From assembly GCF_025149785.1 (NCBI RefSeq), contig NZ_CP102277.1:2170001-2234000 (forward strand): a DNA stretch of 64,000 nucleotides. Direction: 5' to 3'. Under the pieces are notes generated by a model, which had not been told where the DNA came from, ran no database searches, and worked only from the letters and a program-made list of their open reading frames with translations. Positions within the stretch are counted from its first letter, which is position 1. The number at the start of each line of letters is the position of its first letter. Positions 44,431-52,938 of this stretch are shown in pieces. The DNA comes from Coprococcus comes ATCC 27758 (GTDB taxonomy: Bacteria > Bacillota > Clostridia > Lachnospirales > Lachnospiraceae). A program made the position numbers and the translations under genes.

Positions 44431-46491
44431 TTACTCCATCTCATTCAAATGCTTTTTCAGCTCGATCAGCTTATCACGCAGCTCTGCTGCCGCCTCGAAA
44501 TTCAGCTCTGCTGCCGCTTTCTTCATCTGCTTTTCCAGCTTCTTGATCAGCTTCTCCAGCTCTGCCGCACTCATGGATTCCGGATCTTTTTCCAGCTTCA
44601 TCTCTTCTGCTGCAACCTTCTTTGAAATACTGATCAGATCACGCACCGACTTCTTGATCGTCTGTGGCGTGATTCCATGTTCTTCATTGTATTTCATCTG
44701 AATCTCACGACGGCGCATCGTCTCATCAATCGCCATCCGCATCGAATCCGTCATGTTATCCGCATACATGATAACATGCCCCTCTGCATTTCTCGCCGCA
44801 CGGCCAATGGTCTGGATCAGTGAAGTTTCCGAACGCAGAAAACCTTCTTTGTCCGCATCCAGAATCGCTACCAGTGTGATCTCCGGAATATCCAGACCTT
44901 CTCGAAGCAGGTTAATTCCAACCAGTACATCAAATACATCCAAACGCATATCCCGGATGATCTCTGTCCTTTCCAGAGTATCAATATCCGAATGTAAATA
45001 TTTCACACGAATGCCAAGCTCCCGCATATAATCGGTCAGGTCTTCCGCCATACGCTTTGTCAGCGTTGTGATCAGTACCTTATTCTTCTTCGCTGTTTCT
45101 TTATTTACCTCACTGATCAGATCATCAATCTGTCCTTCGATCGGACGCACTTCTACTTCCGGATCCAGAAGACCTGTCGGTCGGATTACCTGCTCTGCCC
45201 GCAGCAGTTCATGAGACTCCTCGTACTCTCCCGGTGTCGCCGATACAAACAGTACCTGGTCAATCTTACTTTCAAATTCCCCAAAGCTGAGCGGTCTGTT
45301 ATCCTTTGCCGATGGCAGACGGAATCCATAATCTACCAATGTTGTCTTTCTCGACTGATCGCCGTGATACATGGCTCCAATCTGTGGAATCGTCTTATGC
45401 GACTCGTCGATCATGATCAGAAAATCATCCGGAAAATAGTCAATCAATGTACATGGCGGCTCCCCTGCTTTCTGCCCGGTCAGATGCCTCGAATAGTTTT
45501 CAATTCCGGAACAAAATCCTGTCTCTCGCATCATTTCTATATCAAAATTCGTTCTCTCAGAAATACGCTGTGCTTCCAGAAGCTTATCTTCCCCTTTAAA
45601 ATAACGGATCTGCTGCTCCAGTTCTTCTTCAATCTCCCTGATGGCACGCTCCATATTCTCCTTGGACACTACATAATGAGATGCCGGGAAAATTGCCACA
45701 TGCCCGATCACATTCAACACTTCACCGGTCAATGTATCAATCTCTGTTATTCTGTCTATCTCATCACCGAAAAATTCAACTCTGTATGCAATTTTTTCCG
45801 AATACGCCGGGAAAATCTCAACCACATCTCCTCGCACCCGGAACGTTCCACGCTTGAAATCCATATCATTGCGGTCATACTGGATCTCAACCAACTTCTT
45901 CAGAACTTCATCCCTGTCTTTGATCATGCCCGGTCTAAGTGAAATCACCATCTCCTTGTAATCAATCGGCGAACCCAGTCCGTAAATGCAGGACACACTT
46001 GCCACAATGATGACATCATTCCGCTCAGAAAGCGCTGCTGTCGCAGAGTGGCGGAGCTTGTCGATCTCATCGTTGATGGCAGAGTCCTTGGCAATGTAAG
46101 TGTCGGATGACGGAACATAAGCTTCCGGCTGGTAGTAGTCGTAGTAGGAAACAAAATATTCCACTGCGTTATCGGGGAACATCTCCTTGAACTCTCCGTA
46201 TAACTGAGCCGCTAACGTCTTATTATGAGCGATGACAAGTGTCGGCTTCTGTAATTGCTGAATCACATTTGCCATCGTAAAAGTTTTTCCAGAACCCGTA
46301 ACCCCTAGTAAAGTCTGGCATTGATTGCCTTCCTTGAACCCTTTTACAAGCTCTGCAATCGCCTGTGGCTGGTCTCCGGTTGGCTCATATGGGGCTTTTA
46401 ATTTGAAAGCATGTCCGCCTTGCGGGCTGCTTTTATGAGCAAGCAGCTGACTATTGTCAGCGGATTGCGAATGTCCTTTTTCTGCATTCAT
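44431..46491 (-). CDS. uvrB: Excinuclease ABC subunit B with an unusual N-terminal extension
   Basis: 686 residues from ATG 46491, chosen because GGAGG is 8 nt upstream and would be coding in the 46506 reading. The helicase core has GVTGSGKT (63-70), the damage-probing beta hairpin region [22 protein letters not shown] box, and the C-terminal UVR coiled coil that binds UvrC. Family members normally begin at FKLxxPYEPxGDQP; here about 27 extra residues rich in Ser, His and Gln precede it. These are encoded by DNA with several short hairpins (46426-46461). Verification and loading of UvrC in excision repair is the role. Co-transcribed with uvrA. Confidence 0.95.
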   Translation of the reverse strand: MNAEKGHSQSADNSQLLAHKSSPQGGHAFKLKAPYEPTGDQPQAIAELVKGFKEGNQCQTLLGVTGSGKTFTMANVIQQLQKPTLVIAHNKTLAAQLYGEFKEMFPDNAVEYFVSYYDYYQPEAYVPSSDTYIAKDSAINDEIDKLRHSATAALSERNDVIIVASVSCIYGLGSPIDYKEMVISLRPGMIKDRDEVLKKLVEIQYDRNDMDFKRGTFRVRGDVVEIFPAYSEKIAYRVEFFGDEIDRITEIDTLTGEVLNVIGHVAIFPASHYVVSKENMERAIREIEEELEQQIRYFKGEDKLLEAQRISERTNFDIEMMRETGFCSGIENYSRHLTGQKAGEPPCTLIDYFPDDFLIMIDESHKTIPQIGAMYHGDQSRKTTLVDYGFRLPSAKDNRPLSFGEFESKIDQVLFVSATPGEYEESHELLRAEQVIRPTGLLDPEVEVRPIEGQIDDLISEVNKETAKKNKVLITTLTKRMAEDLTDYMRELGIRVKYLHSDIDTLERTEIIRDMRLDVFDVLVGINLLREGLDIPEITLVAILDADKEGFLRSETSLIQTIGRAARNAEGHVIMYADNMTDSMRMAIDETMRRREIQMKYNEEHGITPQTIKKSVRDLISISKKVAAEEMKLEKDPESMSAAELEKLIKKLEKQMKKAAAELNFEAAAELRDKLIELKKHLNEME
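46426..46461. repeat. Hairpin cluster inside the 5' end of uvrB
   Basis: GCTGCTT/AAGCAGC (46426-46432 with 46441-46447) and GCTGAC/GTCAGC (46446-46451 with 46456-46461) lie back to back. They encode part of the extra N-terminal residues of UvrB. It resembles an intergenic repetitive sequence captured in frame; origin unproven. Confidence 0.45.
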
Positions 46492-46570
46492 GGTAAATCC
46501 CTCCATTTGTAACTTTTACTATGACCATTATCAGCCAAAATTTCGTACTCAGATTCTTAACGAAATGTCT

Positions 46571-46604
46571 ATTTTTGTCTCGAATAGAGGTCATTTTTGT
46601 CTCG
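46571..46604. repeat. 12-bp direct repeat in the uvrB leader
   Basis: ATTTTTGTCTCG occurs at 46571-46582 and exactly again at 46593-46604, start to start 22 bp, about two helical turns. It lies about 80-115 nt upstream of uvrB within a 356-nt non-coding stretch (46492-46847). That stretch otherwise holds a candidate promoter and the terminator of the next gene. It could be an operator or RNA element. Confidence 0.5.
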
Positions 46605-46741
46605 TTACGAATAAAAGTCACATTACGTAGATCCCTGTGGGAAAATTCATTTTTGCGGATAAAACAGCACCTAGAAATACCTGATGATACCAGGCTCCGG
46701 TTCTGTCATATTTTTACTGTTTTTTTCTTGTAACAGTCCCT

Positions 46742-46750
46742 ATTATATCA
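46742..46750 (-). promoter_or_regulatory. Extended -10 promoter candidate for uvrBA
   Basis: Minus strand TGATATAAT (46750-46742) is a perfect extended -10. No good -35 was found. It would give uvrB a leader of about 245 nt carrying the 12-bp direct repeats. Confidence 0.4.
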
Positions 46751-46784
46751 GACATTTTTTTGAAAGTATATAGATGAAGGCAAG

Positions 46785-46823
46785 AAAAAAGTACAAATGT
46801 TCGATTCTTATTTGTACTTTTTT
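46785..46823 (-). terminator. Intrinsic terminator after the winged-helix gene
   Basis: A perfect 14-bp inverted repeat AAAAAAGTACAAAT / ATTTGTACTTTTTT (46785-46798 and 46810-46823) with an 11-nt loop. It lies 25 nt past the stop at 46848. Confidence 0.8.
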
Positions 46824-46847
46824 CTATCACTACTATTCTATTTTTCA

Positions 46848-47267
46848 TCATGCTGCGTGGAAATATTCTTCTATAATCAAGTCAGGTCTGCGTACAAAAC
46901 ACCAGATCATATTGGCAGAGTCATCTTCATACGGTTCTTTCCATAACTGTTCAAAGATAATCTCATGGGTAACTACCTGTCTGGAGGAATCTGCCAGCAG
47001 ATACAGGAATGCCTTTTCTCGCTCATTTAGGGTTGCAAGCTCATGCTCTCCCCAGTAAACCGTATGATAACACCAGTCAATCAGAAGTTTTCCCTTTTGT
47101 ATAATCTTCTGCTTTTCTCTTATCAATACTGTGTCATAGACCGCTATGGTATGGAATTTTTCAAATGCATCCAGATTAACGGTCGTACATTCCCACTCAG
47201 TTTGTAACCCTTCACAAAGCCGACTCCACTTATCTACCTCATCCGCAGCAATCAATACTTTTTTCAT
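46848..47267 (-). CDS. Small winged-helix (OmpR/PhoB-type C-terminal) protein
   Basis: 139 residues. Residues 1-55 loosely resemble a shrunken receiver-like domain (KKVLIAADEVDKWS) without a clear phospho-Asp. Residues about 65-130 resemble the OmpR/PhoB DNA-binding winged helix (LNEREKAFLYLLADSSRQVV, then EIIFEQLWKE and MIWCFVRR). The usual C-terminal wing with a VRGxGY motif is absent, and the protein ends at PDLIIEEYFHAA, so it may be truncated or specialised. AAGGGA precedes ATG. It follows a 28-codon ORF with a strong promoter and is closed by a strong terminator. The regulatory target is unknown. Confidence 0.6.
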   Translation of the reverse strand: MKKVLIAADEVDKWSRLCEGLQTEWECTTVNLDAFEKFHTIAVYDTVLIREKQKIIQKGKLLIDWCYHTVYWGEHELATLNEREKAFLYLLADSSRQVVTHEIIFEQLWKEPYEDDSANMIWCFVRRPDLIIEEYFHAA

Positions 47268-47373
47268 TTGTATCCCTTTTCTTCTGTTACTTCATTTTTT
47301 AAACAGGAAAAATTACTACTTTTTGCAATATTCATAAATATTAAATGGTTCTTCTCTTTTTTCAAATAAGATA

Positions 47374-47460
47374 TCAGCTTCTTTCCTTTGATGAAAATCT
47401 GATTTCTGACACTCTTGGTCTCCTTTTTCCTGCATCTGTAATTGGTTTTATTATTGGCAT
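47374..47460 (-). CDS. 28-residue small ORF with very strong ribosome binding site
   Basis: ATG at 47460 follows AAAGGAGGAG by 5 nt, and an extended -10 promoter lies 27 nt upstream, so it should be translated well. The product starts MPIIKPITD, like the N-terminus of Phd/YefM-type antitoxins (MPIIKPISDLR), then becomes basic (AGKRRPRVSEIRFSSKERS) and stops. It may be the remnant of a truncated antitoxin or a small leader peptide for the winged-helix gene 106 nt downstream. No toxin gene is beside it. Confidence 0.4.
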   Translation of the reverse strand: MPIIKPITDAGKRRPRVSEIRFSSKERS

Positions 47461-47486
47461 TGTAACTCCTCCTTTCTTTGTACATT

Positions 47487-47495
47487 ATTATAACA
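47487..47495 (-). promoter_or_regulatory. Extended -10 promoter
   Basis: Minus strand TGTTATAAT (47495-47487) is a perfect TGnTATAAT box, located between yitT and the 28-codon ORF. The -35 is weak, as is common for extended -10 promoters. Confidence 0.6.
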
Positions 47496-47516
47496 GAATA
47501 TTGATGGAGTAGATCA

Positions 47517-48392
47517 CTAACTTCTTTCTTCATTTTCCAAAACCTTCAGCTGATATCTCATGTCTGCCACCGTGTACACTGTGACGAAAGCCTTCGGATC
47601 AAGATTATTGATGTAATTCATGAGTTTCTGATACTCATTTTTATCTACGATCGTAATGATCTCGTGTCTTTTATCTAAATTGTACGCTCCGATGGCATCA
47701 TAAATGGTTGCTCCACTATGCAGCTCATGCAGAATAAAATTCCGAAGTTCTTCTTCATACTTTGTAATAATACATACTCTTCGTTTCAGATTCTGCCCGA
47801 AGATAAAATGATCTACCACCATCCCATTAAAATAAGTACCAAGAACGCTTAAAACCACCGTCTTCTTATCATATACAAGTGCTGCCGAAAGCGCCACACA
47901 CATACCGGCTAAAGACATGGCTTTCCCCAATTCGATGTGCAGATATTTATTCATGATCTTAGCCACAATATCAAGTCCACCGGAAGAAGCATTCATATTA
48001 AAGAGAATACTGAGTCCTACACTGACTACCAGAACATAACAGAGGACATCCAGTTCCTGGGTTTTTGTCAGGGAACCGATATTCGGGAAAATCCGTTCAA
48101 AAATACCGATAAATACCGGCAGTAAGATACTGGTATACACGGTTTTCGTACCAAATTCCCGTCCACATGTTATGAATCCGATGATCAAAAGAACAACATT
48201 CAGGACCATCGTGATCACTGAAAGCGGTAAAGGTATAAAATTCGTAAGAATAATTCCAAGACCGGAAATACTGCTGACCGATGCATGGCTCGGCACCAGA
48301 AAGAAATAAACCGCTGCAGCGATAATTGCCACTGCAGCGGTAAGTGTAAATAGTTCCCATACAACTTCTTTGCAATTGATTTGTTTTTTCAT
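47517..48392 (-). CDS. YitT family membrane protein (DUF161/DUF2179)
   Basis: 291 residues from ATG 48392; a TTG two codons earlier is an alternative. Five or six hydrophobic segments (about 10-190) with SSGGLDIVAKIMNKY (about 135-149) mark the YitT membrane family. The C-terminal soluble DUF2179 domain (about 205-285) has HSGATIYDAIGAYNLDKRHE. Function is not firmly known; members are conserved Firmicute membrane proteins proposed as transporters. Single-gene unit; its 5' region lies next to a multi-hairpin repeat. Confidence 0.85.
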   Translation of the reverse strand: MKKQINCKEVVWELFTLTAAVAIIAAAVYFFLVPSHASVSSISGLGIILTNFIPLPLSVITMVLNVVLLIIGFITCGREFGTKTVYTSILLPVFIGIFERIFPNIGSLTKTQELDVLCYVLVVSVGLSILFNMNASSGGLDIVAKIMNKYLHIELGKAMSLAGMCVALSAALVYDKKTVVLSVLGTYFNGMVVDHFIFGQNLKRRVCIITKYEEELRNFILHELHSGATIYDAIGAYNLDKRHEIITIVDKNEYQKLMNYINNLDPKAFVTVYTVADMRYQLKVLENEERS

Positions 48393-48543
48393 TCCCAAAC
48401 CTACCCTATCATGACATTTTTATAGAACTGCTATTTTACTTCTCTGCTCGGAAGGACTTGCAGTGCTATATATACAAGTATAGCGTATGCACAAAAAAAT
48501 TGATAGTATTTTTTAATTTATGTAAATTTTATTGAATCCTGTT

Positions 48544-48685
48544 GTTACTGTTCACTCCCGTGTCAATCACTACGCTGATTGGCACGGAGGATGCACGTTT
48601 TATCTTGAACGGCATCTCGCCCATCGCCAAAGGCGATTTAAAATGGCGAGATGCGTTGCTGGTCACAGGTACTGTGGACAGTAAC
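48544..48685. repeat. 142-bp multi-hairpin element (MITE/REP-like)
   Basis: Terminal inverted repeats GTTACTGTTCAC (48544-48555) and GTGGACAGTAAC (48674-48685) match at 11 of 12 bases. Inside are a hairpin CGTGTCAATCA/TGATTGGCACG (about 48559-48584) and a perfect GCATCTCGCC/GGCGAGATGC stem (48612-48621, 48645-48654) with an inner ATCGCC/GGCGAT. The bases flanking the arms also repeat (ATCCTGT on both sides). It fills most of the 310-nt gap between the ABC exporter and yitT. GC is higher than nearby spacers. Likely a non-autonomous repeat; a structured RNA is the alternative. Confidence 0.65.
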
Positions 48686-48702
48686 ATCCTGTCTTTTGAA
48701 TC

Positions 48703-50598
48703 TTATTCAGCAATTGCATTCCCGGTGTACAACTGATAATATTTTCCCTTTTCTGAAATCAGTTGGTCATGGGTACCTCTTTCAATAATGCGTCCCTGTT
48801 CCAGAACCATGATACAGTCGGAATTCCGAACCGTAGACAGACGGTGTGCGATCACAAACGTAGTACGTCCATGCATCAGTCTGTCCATGCTTTCCTGAAT
48901 AATACGTTCAGTACGCGTATCAATAGAGCTTGTAGCCTCATCCAGGATCAGTACCGGCGGATCTGCAACTGCTGCTCTGGCAATTGCAAGAAGCTGTCTC
49001 TGTCCCTGGCTTAAGTTTGCCCCATCCCCGGTGATGACCGTATCATATCCTTCCGGAAGTCTGCGGATAAATCCATCTGCATTTGCCAATTCTGCTGCTG
49101 CAAAGATTTCTTCATCTGTTGCATCCAATTTTCCAAAACGGATATTGTCTTTTACCGTTCCTGTGAACAGATGTGTATCCTGCAGTACAATTCCAAGGGA
49201 ACGTCGCAGATCCGCTTTCCGAATCTTGTTTATATTAATTCCATCGTAGCGGATTTTTCCATCCTGAATATCATAAAACCGGTTAATCAGATTTGTAATG
49301 GTTGTTTTTCCTGCTCCTGTCGAACCTACAAAGGCAATTTTCTGTCCTGGCTCTGCATACAATTTCACATCATGAAGCACGATCTTATCATTATTGTACC
49401 CGAAATCCACACCATCAAATACTACATTTCCCTTAAGCTCAATATAATCTACCGAACCATCTGCCTGATGTGTATGCTTCCATGCCCAGCATCGGGTATG
49501 TTCCTTACATTCTATAAGTTTTCCATTTTCTTTTTTCACATTGACCAGAGTCACATACCCGTCATCTACTTCCACTTTCTCATCCAGAAGGGTAAAGATA
49601 CGCTCTGCTCCTGCAAGTGCCATTACAATGGCATTCATCTGCTGGCTGACCTGGTTGATCGGCATACTAAAGCTTTTATTGAATGTCAGAAAGCTTGCCA
49701 GTGCACCCAGTGTAAATCCTCCCACACCATTCAGTGCAAGGGCACCTCCGACAATCGCACAGACTACATAACTGATATTTCCGATCTGCGCATTCAAAGG
49801 TCCGAGGTAGTTTGCATAGGTATTCGCACGGTCTGCGCTTACAAAAAGTGCCTCATTCAGCTCTTTAAATTCTGCCTTACTTTCTTCCTCATGGCAGAAG
49901 ACCTTGACAACCTTCTGCCCATTCATCATTTCTTCAATATAACCATTGACTTTTCCAAGATTTTTCTGCTGTTCCAGGAAATATTTCCCACTCTGTCCGG
50001 CGGCTTTCTTGGTACCAAATATCATAATTGCAACCATGATCATCGTCACAACCGTAAGTGGAATATTTAAGATCAACATACTGACAAATACACTGATGAT
50101 CGTAAATCCGCTGTTGATGATCTGCGGAATACTCTGGCTGACCATCTGCCGCAGGGTATCGATATCGTTCGTGTAAATTGACATGATATCACCATGTGCA
50201 TGGGTATCAAAATATTTGATCGGCAGCTTTTCCATATGTTCAAACAGCTCATTACGCATATTCATCATCATTCCTTGTGTCACATTGATCATGATACGGT
50301 TATATGCGTAAGTCGCAACGATTCCGATTCCGTAAAATACCGCAACCCTTTCAATTGCATGTGCAAGCGGTGAAAAGTTCGGTGTACCGTCAGACAGCAG
50401 GAACGGTGTAATATATTTGTCGATCAGATCTCTTGTAAACATCGTTCCCTGCACATTTGCGATAACTCCTACAAATATAAGGATAAATACTGCAATACAA
50501 TGAATTTTATAATCACGGAAAATGTAGTTTATCAGACGCATCAAAAGTTTCCCCGGATATTTCACTTTATTCTGTGGTCTTCCCATCGGTCTTGGCAT
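48703..50598 (-). CDS. Heterodimeric ABC exporter half, catalytic-type
   Basis: 631 residues. The six-helix ABC_membrane domain (about 20-320) is followed by a 45-residue insert (to about 400) with WAWKHTHQADG, then an NBD with Walker A GSTGAGKTT and Walker B LILDEATS with catalytic Glu intact. The H-loop is AHRLS and the signature is LSQGQ rather than LSGGQ. It pairs with the downstream-encoded partner's complementary sites (start shared by TAATG with the upstream gene's stop). Such MarR-linked exporters move drugs, peptides or lipids. Substrate unknown. Overlap with its partner gene implies equal expression. Confidence 0.9.
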   Translation of the reverse strand: MPRPMGRPQNKVKYPGKLLMRLINYIFRDYKIHCIAVFILIFVGVIANVQGTMFTRDLIDKYITPFLLSDGTPNFSPLAHAIERVAVFYGIGIVATYAYNRIMINVTQGMMMNMRNELFEHMEKLPIKYFDTHAHGDIMSIYTNDIDTLRQMVSQSIPQIINSGFTIISVFVSMLILNIPLTVVTMIMVAIMIFGTKKAAGQSGKYFLEQQKNLGKVNGYIEEMMNGQKVVKVFCHEEESKAEFKELNEALFVSADRANTYANYLGPLNAQIGNISYVVCAIVGGALALNGVGGFTLGALASFLTFNKSFSMPINQVSQQMNAIVMALAGAERIFTLLDEKVEVDDGYVTLVNVKKENGKLIECKEHTRCWAWKHTHQADGSVDYIELKGNVVFDGVDFGYNNDKIVLHDVKLYAEPGQKIAFVGSTGAGKTTITNLINRFYDIQDGKIRYDGININKIRKADLRRSLGIVLQDTHLFTGTVKDNIRFGKLDATDEEIFAAAELANADGFIRRLPEGYDTVITGDGANLSQGQRQLLAIARAAVADPPVLILDEATSSIDTRTERIIQESMDRLMHGRTTFVIAHRLSTVRNSDCIMVLEQGRIIERGTHDQLISEKGKYYQLYTGNAIAE

Positions 50599-52349
50599 TA
50601 TGCTTCACCTCCGTTTTCATCAAAATCTCCTCCGCCCTGAGTCTGCGATTCGTATACTTCGCGGTAAATTTCATCGGTCTTCAGCAATTCTTCGTGTGTA
50701 CCAAATCCATGAACCTGCCCTTCATCCATAACGATGATACGGTCTGCATCCTGCACACTGGATACACGCTGTGCAATGATCAGCTTTGTTGTATCCGGGA
50801 TTTCTTCACGGAATGCACGGCGGATCTTCGCATCTGTAGCAGTATCTACCGCACTGGTACTGTCATCCAGGATCAGGATCTTCGGTTTCTTAAGCAGTGC
50901 TCTTGCAATACACAGTCTCTGCTTCTGACCACCGGATACGTTGTTTCCTCCCTGTTCAATGTGGGTATTATATTTATCCGGGAAACGCTCAATGAATTCA
51001 TCTGCACATGCAAGCCGACATGCTTCCATACATTCTTCGTCGGTCGCCTCTTTGTTTCCCCAGCGCAGGTTATCCAGAATACTTCCGGTAAACAGTACAT
51101 TTTTCTGCAATACAACAGATACCTGGTTTCTCAGTACTTCCAAATCATAATCCTTGACATTCTTTCCGCCAACCAGGATTTCTCCGCCTGTCACGTCATA
51201 CAGACGACTGATCAGATTCACCAGACTCGTCTTCGCACTTCCGGTTCCTCCAATGATGCCAATCGTCTCACCGGAATGGATGTCCAGATTGATATTCTTC
51301 AGGACTTTCTCTGCACTGCCTTTTTTGTAAGCAAAATCTACATTCTTAAATGAAATACTTCCATCTGCCACTTCATAAAGCGGATGTTCCGGATTATGGA
51401 TATCGCTGGTTTCATCCAGTACTTCTGCTATACGCCGCATACTTGCCATACTCATGGAAATCATGACAAATACCATAGACAGCATCATCAGACTCATCAG
51501 AATGTTCATACAGTATGCAAGAAGACTCATCAACTCTCCTGTTGTCAACGATTTCACTACGATCATCTTTGCACCAAACCAGCTGATCAGGATGATGCAG
51601 GTATAAACAGTGAACATCATGATCGGTGAGTTCCATATAACATTTTTCTCTGCTCTTACAAAAATATCGTAAATATTCTTACTTGCATACTGAAATTTAC
51701 TTGTTTCCTGTTCTTCTCTTACATATGCTTTTACTACACGGATCGCAGATACATTTTCCTGAACGGATGCATTTAAAGCATCATATTTTGGAAATGCCTG
51801 CTGGAAATAAGCCGTTGCATGACGAATGATAAAGAAGAGGATCACTCCCAGGATCACAACTGCCACAAGGTAAATACTTGCCAGTCTGGCATTGATCATA
51901 AATGCCATCACCATTGCACAGATCATACTTGCCGGTGCTCTCATCATCATACGCAGCATCATCTGGTACGCATTCTGCACATTGGTCACATCTGTTGTCA
52001 GACGTGTAACCAGACCTGCTGTACTGAAATGATCAATATTTGCAAACGAATAGGTCTGGATCTGATCGAACATCTTATTTCTCAAATTCTTCGCGAACCC
52101 GGTCGAAGCCTTTGCTCCGTATCGTCCTCCTGCCATTCCGGCAAGCAGGCCACAAAATGCAGCCACGATCATAATTCCACCAACTTTGTAAATATGGTGA
52201 ATATCTCCGGTATTGACACCCTTATCGATAATAGATGCCATCAGAAATGGAATCAATGTCTCAAACAATACTTCCAGAATCATAAAAAACGGTGTTGCGA
52301 TCGATGCCGCTTTATATTCTTTTACTTCTTTTAATAAAGTCCGAATCAT
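50598..52349 (-). CDS. Heterodimeric ABC exporter half, degenerate-site type
   Basis: 583 residues with six membrane helices and an NBD. Walker A reads GGTGSAKTS. Walker B ends DDS (LILDDSTSAVD), so the catalytic Glu is replaced by Asp. The H-loop has Gln for His (AQRVSS), while the signature VSGGQ is good. Together with LSQGQ in the partner this builds one degenerate and one active ATP site, the arrangement of TM287/288- or BmrCD-type exporters. It starts within the MarR stop (ATGA overlap), so the three genes form a tight operon. Confidence 0.9.
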   Translation of the reverse strand: MIRTLLKEVKEYKAASIATPFFMILEVLFETLIPFLMASIIDKGVNTGDIHHIYKVGGIMIVAAFCGLLAGMAGGRYGAKASTGFAKNLRNKMFDQIQTYSFANIDHFSTAGLVTRLTTDVTNVQNAYQMMLRMMMRAPASMICAMVMAFMINARLASIYLVAVVILGVILFFIIRHATAYFQQAFPKYDALNASVQENVSAIRVVKAYVREEQETSKFQYASKNIYDIFVRAEKNVIWNSPIMMFTVYTCIILISWFGAKMIVVKSLTTGELMSLLAYCMNILMSLMMLSMVFVMISMSMASMRRIAEVLDETSDIHNPEHPLYEVADGSISFKNVDFAYKKGSAEKVLKNINLDIHSGETIGIIGGTGSAKTSLVNLISRLYDVTGGEILVGGKNVKDYDLEVLRNQVSVVLQKNVLFTGSILDNLRWGNKEATDEECMEACRLACADEFIERFPDKYNTHIEQGGNNVSGGQKQRLCIARALLKKPKILILDDSTSAVDTATDAKIRRAFREEIPDTTKLIIAQRVSSVQDADRIIVMDEGQVHGFGTHEELLKTDEIYREVYESQTQGGGDFDENGGEA

Positions 52350-52813
52350 GAATTCTCTCCTTTCATTTTTTCCATATTGTAATAAACTTTATCGATCACA
52401 TGCATAAATGCATGTAATTCTTCTTCTGTAATGCCTTCTTCCAACTGCGCATCCATTTTCTGAAAAATTTCTCCCAGTTTTTCATGGTTTTCCCGTCCTT
52501 TTTCTGTCAGCATTACTTTTTTCAGACGCGCATCATTTGCAACCGATGCACGGCAGATGTACCCTTTTTTCTCCAGAGTCTGGATAATATTTGTTACCGC
52601 TGAACGGCAGATACCAAAATACTTTTCTATATCTTTCTGATAGATTTCCTTATCCTGATGTTCATATAGATAACGTAAGATCCAGCCATGCATCAGGGCA
52701 ATCTCATCCAGTCCTTCTTCTTTTACACGCATTTCCAGCAGTTTTGAAATCGAACGGTCTATCCGGTGCACCTGATGTCCTACGTGGATTCGCTCTTCAC
52801 ATCCTTCACACAA
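52346..52813 (-). CDS. MarR-family regulator of the ABC exporter operon
   Basis: 155 residues. The start codon is TTG 52813, preceded by AGGAGG at 8 nt; no ATG gives a comparable N-terminus. The winged helix spans about 38-105 (EIYQKDIEKYFGICRSAVTN recognition region; the wing has DARLKKVMLTEKG). The N-terminus carries CEGCEERIH, a CxxC that could sense metal or thiols (inference). MarR proteins repress linked exporters until a ligand binds. An inverted repeat about 42-80 nt upstream of the start codon is a candidate operator. The last codons overlap the exporter start by 4 nt. Confidence 0.85.
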   Translation of the reverse strand: MCEGCEERIHVGHQVHRIDRSISKLLEMRVKEEGLDEIALMHGWILRYLYEHQDKEIYQKDIEKYFGICRSAVTNIIQTLEKKGYICRASVANDARLKKVMLTEKGRENHEKLGEIFQKMDAQLEEGITEEELHAFMHVIDKVYYNMEKMKGENS

Positions 52814-52854
52814 ATGACTTTCCTCCTTCCACTTTTTGCTTCTTCAAAAAAAGA

Positions 52855-52893
52855 AAACTGTTCACGAATAAATTGTTCATTCGTAAACAGTTT
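52855..52893 (-). promoter_or_regulatory. 15-bp-arm inverted repeat: MarR operator and/or terminator
   Basis: AAACTGTTCACGAAT (52855-52869) and ATTCGTAAACAGTTT (52879-52893) match at 14 of 15 positions with a 9-nt loop. On the minus strand it is followed by TCTTTTTTTG, so it can terminate the YibE/F transcript. Its place just before marR also suits a MarR operator. Confidence 0.6.
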
Positions 52894-52938
52894 AATTCTA
52901 AACAAGTTTATCACAGATATTTTCCTGCTGTCAACCTG

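Noticed and set aside
46784-46824. GTTCG near 46799 as a LexA box for uvrB
   Set aside because: It is the loop of a perfect terminator hairpin, and the matching CGAAC half is absent.
47264-47533. 89-codon minus-strand frame between yitT and the winged-helix gene
   Set aside because: It starts inside yitT, lacks a ribosome site and covers the promoter and the better-supported 28-codon ORF in another frame.
48542-48736. 64-codon plus-strand frame
   Set aside because: It lies entirely in the multi-hairpin element and the end of the ABC gene; the DNA structure explains it better than coding.
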